DNA of 9,599 bases, from positions 1-9,599 of the forward strand of contig DASXIR010000245.1 in NCBI GenBank assembly GCA_036497895.1, written 5' to 3'. Each line of letters begins with the position of its first letter. Within the stretch, counting starts at the first letter, position 1. The position numbers and the translations under genes are program-made. The notes beneath the pieces were generated by a model. The model was not told the DNA's origin and searched no databases. It was given only the letters and a program-made list of their open reading frames with translations. This document shows positions 1 through 5,748 of the stretch, piece by piece. Source of the stretch: CAVQFC01 sp036497895. Its GTDB lineage: Bacteria; Acidobacteriota; Vicinamibacteria; Vicinamibacterales; CAVVIG01.

Positions 1-1206
1 CGCACGTTCCAGATTCTCAAAGATCAGGGATCGATGTTCCTGCAGACCGAGGGCAAGCTTGCCGGCTGCTGGGTCATGCGCATCGACGAAACCGGAGGAG
101 CTGCCGACGCACCGGCGGCGGACCCGGAGACGGCTTCATCAGCCGGCGGCGACGAGGCTGAAGAGGTGCGAGAAAAGGTCATCGTGCGATCGAACGGCAT
201 CGTGACCTACGTCGGCAAGGACATCGCCAACCAGTTCTGGAAATTTGGCCTGCTCGGACTCGACTTCCGGTATCGCGCACGCGACGCGCAGGCCGGTGGC
301 AGGCCGCTGTGGTCGACGACATCAGGCGAAGGCGATCCCGGCGCGCCCGCGTTCGGGCACGCGCAGAAAATCTTCAACGTCATCGACTCGCGGCAGATGT
401 ACCTGCAGGCCCTCCTGAGCCAGGCGCTCCGTACGCTGGGCCATCCGCGCGAAGCCGAAAACTCGGTGCACTTCTCGTACGAGATGGTGGCGCTATCTCA
501 CGCGACGGCGCGCGAACTCGGCTACGGGTCACTCAGCGAGGCGTCGACCAAGCCGTTCGTCGAGGTCTCCGGCCGGAAGGGACTCGGGGTCAAAATCGAC
601 GACCTGCTCGATCTGCTGACCGATAAAGCGACTGCGGAAGTCGCGAAACGGAATACCGGGTTTTCGAGCGACGACTGCCGCCAGGTCGGCAGCCAGATCG
701 CGGTCGCCGCGATCCGCTATTTCATGCTGAAGTTCTCGCGCGGCAAACTGATCGTCTTCGACATCGAAGAAGCGATCAGTTTCGAGGGTGAAACCGGTCC
801 ATATCTGCAGTACGCGACTGTGCGCGCCGGCAACATCCTGCGCAAGCTGGAGGAGCGGGAGGGCCTGTCCGAAGCAGACATCGTGCGCGACCTTGACGTC
901 ATCCCGGCGAAAGAACTGACCGAGGTCGGCGACGATGTCGGTCACGATCTGTGGGCGGTCGTACTCGAGGCGTCCAGACTCGACGGCGTCGCCGAGCAAG
1001 TGGCCCGTTCGCTCGAATTCTCAGTACTCGCCAAGTACGCGTTTGGCCTGGCGCAGATGTTCAACGCCTTCTACCACCGATATCCCATCCTCAACGAGGA
1101 GCAGTCAGACCGGAAGCGATGGCGGGCCGCCGGCGTCGCGTACGTGCGTACGCAGTTAACGCGTACACTGGACCTGATGGGTATCGAGATACCGAGCCGG
1201 ATGTGA
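1..1206 (+). CDS. argS: Arginyl-tRNA synthetase, 3' part (5' end outside window)
   Basis: This is the C-terminal ~401 residues of a class I arginyl-tRNA synthetase, the cytoplasmic enzyme that charges tRNA-Arg with arginine using ATP. The frame is open from base 1, so the true start and the HIGH motif lie upstream; the ATG at 34 is internal. Visible ArgRS signatures, in order, are VIVRSNGIVTYVGKDIA (from 178), FNVIDSRQMYLQ (from 373), a KMSKS-loop equivalent SGRKGLGVK (from 568), FEGETGPYLQYA (from 781), and a C-terminal DALR anticodon-binding domain ending LDLMGIEIPSRM. Family members are usually about 550-700 residues, so roughly a third is missing. An Ala/Gly/Asp/Glu-rich stretch of about 30 residues (roughly 82-175) precedes VIVRSNG and looks like a low-complexity insertion. 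The stop is 13 bases before the next gene on the same strand, suggesting co-transcription. Identification is by motif recognition. Confidence 0.95.
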   Translation, partial: RTFQILKDQGSMFLQTEGKLAGCWVMRIDETGGAADAPAADPETASSAGGDEAEEVREKVIVRSNGIVTYVGKDIANQFWKFGLLGLDFRYRARDAQAGGRPLWSTTSGEGDPGAPAFGHAQKIFNVIDSRQMYLQALLSQALRTLGHPREAENSVHFSYEMVALSHATARELGYGSLSEASTKPFVEVSGRKGLGVKIDDLLDLLTDKATAEVAKRNTGFSSDDCRQVGSQIAVAAIRYFMLKFSRGKLIVFDIEEAISFEGETGPYLQYATVRAGNILRKLEEREGLSEADIVRDLDVIPAKELTEVGDDVGHDLWAVVLEASRLDGVAEQVARSLEFSVLAKYAFGLAQMFNAFYHRYPILNEEQSDRKRWRAAGVAYVRTQLTRTLDLMGIEIPSRM

Positions 1207-1219
1207 GACGGACAGCCAT

Positions 1220-1909
1220 ATGAGCGTCATCGGGATTACCAAATGCCGGAGCCTCGAAGACTACCGGCAGTCGATTCTGCACGTCGGCGGCGACGTCCGC
1301 ATCCTCGATTCACCGGCGTCGGCAGCCAGCGCACTGGATGGGATCGACGGTCTCATGTTGACCGGCGGCGGTGACGTCGAGCCGGGCCTCTATCACGAGG
1401 CCCCGCACGAAACGGTCCTTCCAGCCGAGCCGGGGCGCGACGACTTCGAGATCGCGCTCATCCTCGAGGCGCGCCGAAAGCAGATACCTATCCTCGCCAT
1501 CTGCCGTGGAATTCAGGTCCTGAACGTGGCCGCAGGCGGCAGCCTGTACCAGGACATCCCGTCGCAGCTGCCGGGCGCCGGCGCGCACAGCTTCGACGTG
1601 CCGGCACACGAGCCGTACGAGCTGGCGCACGAGATCTGGATCGAGAAGGACTCGCTGCTGTCGAGGCTGATGCGTGAGCGAATCGTGGACGATGGCTGCG
1701 AGGTGAACAGCCGGCATCATCAGGCGGTCAAACAGATCGCGCCGGGACTGAAGGTCACGGCAACGGCCCCAGACGGCGTCATCGAAGCGATCGAAGATCC
1801 GGCTGCAGAATTCTGCCTCGGCGTCCAGTGGCACCCCGAAAATTTCTTCCGCACCGGCGAGTTCCGCGCCATCTTCGAAGGATTCCTCGACGCCGCGCGA
1901 AAAGGGTGA
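1220..1909 (+). CDS. Class I glutamine amidotransferase-like protein, peptidase C26 / gamma-glutamyl-GABA hydrolase (PuuD) family
   Basis: This 229-residue cytoplasmic protein has a class I glutamine amidotransferase fold. The oxyanion-strand motif is MLTGGGDVEPGLY (residues 46-58). The nucleophile elbow AICRGIQVLN has Cys95, and the catalytic pair lies in VQWHPE (His205, Glu207). The HHQAV motif at 166-170 is typical of peptidase C26 enzymes. PuuD relatives hydrolyse gamma-glutamyl-GABA in putrescine degradation, but the family also acts on other gamma-glutamyl compounds, and no putrescine genes are nearby, so the substrate is not assigned. It is slightly shorter than the usual ~240-255 residues; the shortening is near the N terminus, between IGIT and the HVGGDVRIL segment. 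The ATG at 1220 is preceded by a weak purine-rich GAGACGGA (1205-1212) overlapping the argS stop, so expression probably follows argS. All three catalytic residues are present, so it should be active. Confidence 0.88.
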   Translation: MSVIGITKCRSLEDYRQSILHVGGDVRILDSPASAASALDGIDGLMLTGGGDVEPGLYHEAPHETVLPAEPGRDDFEIALILEARRKQIPILAICRGIQVLNVAAGGSLYQDIPSQLPGAGAHSFDVPAHEPYELAHEIWIEKDSLLSRLMRERIVDDGCEVNSRHHQAVKQIAPGLKVTATAPDGVIEAIEDPAAEFCLGVQWHPENFFRTGEFRAIFEGFLDAARKG

Positions 1910-1921
1910 GCGCCTCTATGA

Positions 1922-2042
1922 GATCTCAGGAATTGATGATGGCACGGCGATTTCGCGGGGCGCGCAGCTCGACCCGGTCGCACCGTGACAACAGGTTCCT
2001 CAAATAAATCCGAAGATCCTCAAATCCTCAATTCCTAAGATC
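1922..2042. repeat. Imperfect 19-bp inverted repeat enclosing 83 bases
   Basis: The left arm, 1922-1940, is GATCTCAGGAATTGATGAT. The right arm, 2024-2042, read on the - strand, is GATCTTAGGAATTGAGGAT. They match at 17 of 19 positions. In RNA from the - strand one mismatch becomes a G-U wobble, leaving a single unpaired position. That helix would be better in rlmD read-through RNA, where the first arm begins 10 bases after the rlmD stop codon. It could act as a long-range terminator or 3' stabiliser, or be the ends of a decayed short element. No flanking target-site duplication is evident. Confidence 0.6.
1993..2036 (-). repeat. Degenerate 8-base-periodic AT-rich tract
   Basis: On the - strand the units read AGGAATTG (2036-2029), AGGATTTG (2028-2021), AGGATCTT (2020-2013), CGGATTTATTTG (2012-2001) and AGGAACCT (2000-1993). 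This is an imperfect tandem repeat of an AGGATTTG-like octamer with one 4-base expansion. It overlaps the right arm of the inverted repeat and lies wholly between genes. No function is recognised; slippage expansion of a short spacer is the simplest origin. Confidence 0.6.
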
Positions 2043-2052
2043 CAAGGTTTCG

Positions 2053-3318
2053 TCAGTTCCTCGTGAACCCTACCACTGTTTCCACATGTGGAGTATTCGG
2101 GAACAGATCGAAGCCGTCAACGCTGTCGATGACGTAGCCGGCATCGACGATGCGCCGCGCGTCCCGGGCCAGCGTCGCGACGTCACACGACACGTAGGTC
2201 ACACGCGCCGCCCGCAGCCGCAGTAACCCATCGAGCGCTTCACGCGACATGCCGGTCCGGGGCGGATCGACAATCACGGTCCCCGACGACACGTTCGCCG
2301 CTGGTCTCGCCGGAGCCACGAACTGCTCCACCGACTGATGGACGGCCACCGCTGACGCGGCCGCTGACTGAATGTTGGCGGCGAGATCGGCGGCGGCGTG
2401 ACGGTCGCCTTCCACCGCCGTCACGCGGACGCCCTGCGTGGCCGCCACCGCTACCGAGAACAGTCCAACACCGGCGTACAGGTCAACGACCTCGTGACCC
2501 GGCACGGTGCGCTCGACGACGTGCTGGACGAGCGGGAGGAGCAGGTGACGGTTGCCCTGGAAGAACGCATGGACGTGCCGGCGGAGCACCACCGTCGCGC
2601 CGGTTGCCAACGCCAACCGATCGCTGACATGCGGATCGCCTCGTCCGCCGAACGCCGTCACGACGCCGGTGAAGCCGCTGACCTCGCCGAGTCGCGTCAG
2701 TGCCTCCGCGCTCGGCGGCGCCACGACATCGAGAGCAATGACCCGGTCCGACGCGTCCAGGTTCTCGGCGATCTCGATCTCGCGCACGCCCTCGACCGGC
2801 AACGCCTTCACCGCTGTCGCCAGGCGATCGATGGCATCGCAGGTTTCCGGCAGCAGTTGCCGCGTCAGTCGTGCGTCGCAGACCTCGTGACTGCCTTCCC
2901 GGAAAAAGCCGAGGCGATGGTCGCGGACATGAAGGCGGGCGCGCATGCGGTAGCCTTCCTGCGGCGATCCCGTGAGGCTGACGGTTCCCGGGATCGTGAG
3001 CCGGCCGATGCGCTTGAACGCATCTGCGATCACGTCACGCTTGATCTCGAGCTGGCGGGGATACGCGATGTGGTTGTACAGACAACCGCCGCACAGAGGA
3101 TCGGCGACCGGTGTGCGCCGATCGGCCGACGCCTCTTCGATGTCGATCGGACCGGCGTACGCGACACCCTTAGCGACTCGTTCGATGCGGACCACCAGGC
3201 GTTCGCCCGGAATCGCACCAGAGACCAGCACGATCTGCCCATTGACGCGCGCGATCATGCGGCCGCCGGCCGCCGGCTTGTCGATCGTCAACGAGAGCGC
3301 GTCACCTGCAGTCAGCAT
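2053..3318 (-). CDS. rlmD: 23S rRNA (uracil-5-)-methyltransferase, RlmD/RumA family
   Basis: This 421-residue SAM-dependent enzyme of the TrmA/RumA family methylates C5 of a uracil in RNA; RlmD targets U1939 of 23S rRNA. An N-terminal TRAM RNA-binding domain spans roughly residues 5-60, followed by a reduced iron-sulfur motif CGGC (Cys76, Cys79). FFQGN (252-256) matches the family's FFQxN motif, and SAM motif I is VVDLYAGVGLFSV (277-289). DPPRTGM is at 351-357, the catalytic nucleophile is in YVSCD (Cys378), and the catalytic base is in HVETV (Glu413). The first cluster cysteine, expected six residues before Cys76, is absent (Pro70), while a candidate fourth (Cys147) is present. Length fits the family. 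It starts 24 bases after the unknown gene with no clear Shine-Dalgarno, so it is probably the distal cistron of the valS operon. Exact target (RlmD, RlmC or RlmCD type) is inferred, not shown. Confidence 0.85.
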   Translation of the reverse strand: MLTAGDALSLTIDKPAAGGRMIARVNGQIVLVSGAIPGERLVVRIERVAKGVAYAGPIDIEEASADRRTPVADPLCGGCLYNHIAYPRQLEIKRDVIADAFKRIGRLTIPGTVSLTGSPQEGYRMRARLHVRDHRLGFFREGSHEVCDARLTRQLLPETCDAIDRLATAVKALPVEGVREIEIAENLDASDRVIALDVVAPPSAEALTRLGEVSGFTGVVTAFGGRGDPHVSDRLALATGATVVLRRHVHAFFQGNRHLLLPLVQHVVERTVPGHEVVDLYAGVGLFSVAVAATQGVRVTAVEGDRHAAADLAANIQSAAASAVAVHQSVEQFVAPARPAANVSSGTVIVDPPRTGMSREALDGLLRLRAARVTYVSCDVATLARDARRIVDAGYVIDSVDGFDLFPNTPHVETVVGFTRN

Positions 3319-3342
3319 GAAATGACGAGACGATATTGTGCT

Positions 3343-4065
3343 CTAAAGCGCGTCGAATGAGACGAGGGGCAAGTTGAATCGGAGGCGAAGAAGACGATCG
3401 ATCGCCGCGGTTCGCGCTGCAGCGAACGCCGCCGCAGTCATCCCGGTTCGAAACTGTGCGAGGTCCTCGTCGGCTTCGCGTTCCAGCGCGATGCGAGTCG
3501 ATGCGTCGACCGTGACGCGGGCCTGCGCCACCAGGTCCGCATCGAGCGCTGCGAGCCGATCGCACAACGCGCGCCGGGCGTCACCGCGCAAGCCGCCCGC
3601 CTTCGCCCGTGCCGCATCCAGTTCGCCTGCAACCCGGTCGATCAGCCCGTCGAATTCAGCGCCGAGAGAACCGTCGACGCGCGCGGACGTCAGGCGCCGC
3701 ACGACGCGTTCGAGGTGCGCGGGCAGTGACGTCTGATGCTTCGGCAAGCGGTTACTGACCGCAGCGCTATCGTCATCGGTTGCGCCGGCGGTCGCGCCCA
3801 CTGCACGTCGCCACTCGTCGAACACGTCCAGCACGTCGGCATCGCAGAAGTCGATCTTCACCGGCCGCCGGCGGCGCCCCTGCTTGTAGTAGCGCTCGAA
3901 ATAACGATCGATGCCCTGAAACGCGATTTTGAGCGGCACACCCTGCGCTTCCCACGACGACACGAGTTCGAAAGACGGACCCACCACGCGCATGAGGTGG
4001 CCGTCGTTCTTGCGGCATAGATAGGTTTCGATTTCGCGACAGTAGGTTGGATCGGTCACGACCAC
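3343..4065 (-). CDS. Conserved-looking protein of unknown function, birA-coupled
   Basis: I do not recognise a named family for this 240-residue protein. The N-terminal ~90 residues look like a compact domain rich in aromatic and charged residues. It contains DPTYCREIETYLCRKNDGH, a GIDRYFERYY segment, a basic run (RRRRPVK, 64-70), FCDAD, and FDEWRRAVG. Cysteines fall at 9, 17, 74 and 168. Residues ~91-115 form a polar linker. Residues ~115-230 are predicted by eye to be helical and end with a hydrophobic NLPLVSF. There is no signal peptide or membrane segment, so it is probably cytoplasmic. The frame stays open upstream to an ATG at 4386, but that part is the antisense-like shadow of birA codons. 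The GTG at 4065 has GGAG (4076-4073) seven bases upstream and overlaps the birA stop by 10 bases, so translational coupling is likely. A second GTG at 4059 is the alternative start. Confidence 0.75.
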   Translation of the reverse strand: MVVTDPTYCREIETYLCRKNDGHLMRVVGPSFELVSSWEAQGVPLKIAFQGIDRYFERYYKQGRRRRPVKIDFCDADVLDVFDEWRRAVGATAGATDDDSAAVSNRLPKHQTSLPAHLERVVRRLTSARVDGSLGAEFDGLIDRVAGELDAARAKAGGLRGDARRALCDRLAALDADLVAQARVTVDASTRIALEREADEDLAQFRTGMTAAAFAAARTAAIDRLLRLRFNLPLVSFDAL

Positions 4066-4886
4066 GCGAGCTCTCCGGAGACGATGCGCTCGATGCGGTC
4101 GGCGGTCCGCACCATCAGCGCACCGCGATCGTCGATGCCTGCAGTGATTCCCGCCTGCGCGCCCTCGAGCGTCGTCCAGGTGACGCGCGCGCCTGACGCG
4201 CCGGGCGCCAGGCCGCGCCACGCGTCGAGGATAGCATCGAAGCGTCCGTCGAGCAGATCCGCGTAGCGTTGCGCCAGCGCAGCCAGCGTCTCGACCAGCA
4301 CGTGATGTCGATCGACAGAACGTCCGAGTTCGGATTCGAGCGAGGTGACACGATCGCGAAGCTCCGGCGGAAACGCGGTCGCGCATACGTTGACGCCGTA
4401 GCCGACGATCACCGCGTCGCCGATCCCGTTACGCGAAGCCTCCGCAAGAATGCCGCCGAGCTTGCGCTTGCTCACCTGCAGATCGTTCGGCCACTTCAAG
4501 TCCACCTGCAGCCCGGTCGCATGGCGAATACCTTGCGCCAAGGCGACCCCGGCCGTCAGCGTCAGGAGCATGGTCGCGCGCTCCGGATCGATGCGGGCCC
4601 GCGACGGCTGAAGCACGACCGAAACATACAGACCGGCACCGGCCGGTGAGAACCAGGTGTGGCCACGCCGGCCACGTCCTGCCGTCTGCATGTCGGCGAC
4701 GATGACGAGTCCCTCGGCGTGGGCGGGCGTCGCGCCGGTGGATCCGCTGCGCTCGGCGGCTTCGTCGTTGGTGGATCCGAGCGCATCGAACAGCAGCAAC
4801 GTCGAGGCAATCGGGCCAAGCCTCGCTCGCGCCCGATCGAGTGCCGTCGCCAGCTCGCCCGGCAGTTCAGATGGTGTCGATTTCAA
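4056..4886 (-). CDS. birA: Biotin--[acetyl-CoA-carboxylase] ligase, without DNA-binding domain
   Basis: This 276-residue biotin protein ligase activates biotin with ATP to biotinyl-AMP and attaches it to a lysine of the acetyl-CoA carboxylase carrier protein BCCP in the cytoplasm. Visible motifs are GSTNDEA (37-43), the biotinyl-AMP loop GRGRRGHTW (70-78), LKWPNDL (130-136) and KLGGILAE (142-149) with the catalytic lysine Lys142. A small C-terminal beta domain covers roughly 230-276. E. coli BirA (321 residues) has an N-terminal winged helix that represses the bio operon; here only ~25 residues precede the catalytic domain, so this should be ligase only. The start is uncertain: the best in-frame candidate is TTG at 4886, overlapping the nadC end by 20 bases, with no clear Shine-Dalgarno. 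No ATG or GTG start occurs before about residue 61. Reinitiation from nadC translation is plausible. Its 3' end overlaps the unknown gene. Confidence 0.93.
   Translation of the reverse strand: MKSTPSELPGELATALDRARARLGPIASTLLLFDALGSTNDEAAERSGSTGATPAHAEGLVIVADMQTAGRGRRGHTWFSPAGAGLYVSVVLQPSRARIDPERATMLLTLTAGVALAQGIRHATGLQVDLKWPNDLQVSKRKLGGILAEASRNGIGDAVIVGYGVNVCATAFPPELRDRVTSLESELGRSVDRHHVLVETLAALAQRYADLLDGRFDAILDAWRGLAPGASGARVTWTTLEGAQAGITAGIDDRGALMVRTADRIERIVSGELAWS
4073..4076 (-). promoter_or_regulatory. Ribosome binding site deciding the start of the unknown gene
   Basis: GGAG on the - strand lies inside the last birA codons, seven bases before the GTG at 4065. It supports that GTG over the GTG at 4059 (13-base spacing) and over the upstream ATG at 4386, which would place 107 implausibly Arg-rich residues in front of the protein. 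Confidence 0.55.
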
Positions 4887-5706
4887 AGCTGATATCGATC
4901 GCCGGAGCGGAGTGGGTCAACGCTCCGACCGACACGAATCTGGCGCCGGTGGCAGCCAGTTCAGGGATTCGCTCCAGCGTCACGCCGCCGGAAATTTCAA
5001 TCTCGGCCCGGTTTTTCGCTCGCGAGACCGCCTCACGAATGTCGTCGGTCGACATGTTATCCACGAGTATCGAGTCCACGCCGGCAGCCAGCGCTTCATC
5101 CACCTGCGCCAGCGTGTCGGCCTCGATCTCGATCGGTGCGTCCGGACGCTGGGCGCGAGTGCGGGCGACCGCGACGCCGACTCCACCGGCCAGGCTGATG
5201 TGGTTGTCCTTGATCAGGACCGCGTCGAAGAGGCCGACGCGGTGATTGGTCGCCCCGCCGGCGCGCACCGCGTATTTTTCCAGCGCCCTCAACAGCGGCG
5301 TCGTCTTTCGGGTGTCGAGGATCGTAATGCGCCCGCCGGCGGCATCGACGAAGCGGCGTGCACACGTCGCGATGCCCGACAGGCGTTGCAGGAAGTTGAG
5401 GGCGGTCCGTTCGCCGACGAGAAGGGCGCGAGCAGTCCCGGCGATCGCCGCCACGACGTCGCCGGGCCGGCACGTGTCCCCGTCGGTTCGACTGCGTTCG
5501 ACACGGACCTGCGGGTCCAGCTGCCGGAACGCCTCGAGCGCGACCTCAAGCCCGGCGATCACACACTCGGTTTTGACGATGAAGACGCCGCGTGCCATTT
5601 GGCCGGCGTCCACCGTCGCCTCGGTCGTGATGTCGCCGCCACGAACGTCCTCGTCGAGCGCCCGGCGCACGATGTCCTGATAGGCGGACGGATCCAGCGA
5701 TTGCAC
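4867..5706 (-). CDS. nadC: Nicotinate-nucleotide pyrophosphorylase (carboxylating), quinolinate phosphoribosyltransferase
   Basis: This 279-residue enzyme converts quinolinate and PRPP to nicotinate mononucleotide, CO2 and pyrophosphate, a step of de novo NAD synthesis in the cytoplasm. Length is normal for the family. The N-terminal domain shows EDVRGGDITT (19-28). The barrel carries GERTALNFLQRLSGIAT (98-114), DTRKTTPLLRALEKYAV (131-147), GGATNHRVGLFDAVLIKDNH (150-169) with phosphoribosyl and quinolinate contacts, VDNMS (215-219), SGGVT (239-243) and SVGALTHS (259-266). The GTG at 5706 is chosen because MQSLDPSAYQDIVRRALDED aligns with usual family N termini; upstream Shine-Dalgarno sequence is weak. 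It begins 30 bases after the valS stop, and its last 20 bases overlap the birA start. NadA and NadB are not in the window, so quinolinate supply must be encoded elsewhere. Confidence 0.95.
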   Translation of the reverse strand: MQSLDPSAYQDIVRRALDEDVRGGDITTEATVDAGQMARGVFIVKTECVIAGLEVALEAFRQLDPQVRVERSRTDGDTCRPGDVVAAIAGTARALLVGERTALNFLQRLSGIATCARRFVDAAGGRITILDTRKTTPLLRALEKYAVRAGGATNHRVGLFDAVLIKDNHISLAGGVGVAVARTRAQRPDAPIEIEADTLAQVDEALAAGVDSILVDNMSTDDIREAVSRAKNRAEIEISGGVTLERIPELAATGARFVSVGALTHSAPAIDISFEIDTI

Positions 5707-5724
5707 TTTGGACTTCAGATTCCC

Positions 5725-5748
5725 AGTTTCTGACTGCTAAGTTCTGAC
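5725..5748. repeat. Short direct repeat at the valS stop
   Basis: AGTTTCTGAC at 5725-5734 recurs as AGTTCTGAC at 5740-5748, with one base deleted. The second copy lies within the final valS codons and the first in the 30-base valS-nadC spacer (5707-5736). On the - strand the spacer also carries GGGAATCTGAAGT. It probably arose by local slippage; no regulatory role can be claimed. Confidence 0.45.

Larger units (their letters stand above)
1910..2052. other. Convergent intergenic region with repeats, no gene
   Basis: These 143 bases separate the 3' ends of the amidotransferase gene (+) and rlmD (-). No coding frame here is convincing. The stretch is AT-richer than its surroundings in its right half. 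It contains a perfect 10-base palindrome TGAGATCTCA at 1919-1928, the imperfect inverted repeat 1922-1940 / 2024-2042, and the 8-base-periodic tract at 1993-2036. No classical GC hairpin followed by a T-run is visible for either gene, so termination of the two converging transcripts is unexplained unless the inverted repeat serves it. Confidence 0.8.

Noticed and set aside
1919..1928. Perfect palindrome TGAGATCTCA as an operator or terminator
   Set aside because: Ten bases of self-complementarity with no loop and no T-run are expected by chance at this scale; it is noted only as part of the gap.
2398..3360. Long + strand open frame opposite rlmD (320 codons)
   Set aside because: It is a shadow of rlmD with Arg/Asp/His-biased composition and no motif.
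4066..4386. Upstream extension of the unknown gene's frame to an ATG at 4386, adding 107 residues
   Set aside because: The extension is wholly inside birA, is extremely Arg-rich with no domain-like pattern, and has no support over the GTG at 4065 with its GGAG site.
4657..5733. Long + strand open frame opposite birA and nadC (358 codons)
   Set aside because: It spans the antisense of two confirmed genes and their junction, with no recognisable domain.
5724..5736. CAGT-ACTG mini-hairpin after the valS stop as a terminator
   Set aside because: A 4-bp stem without a T-run is too weak, and nadC follows after 30 bases as an apparent operon member.
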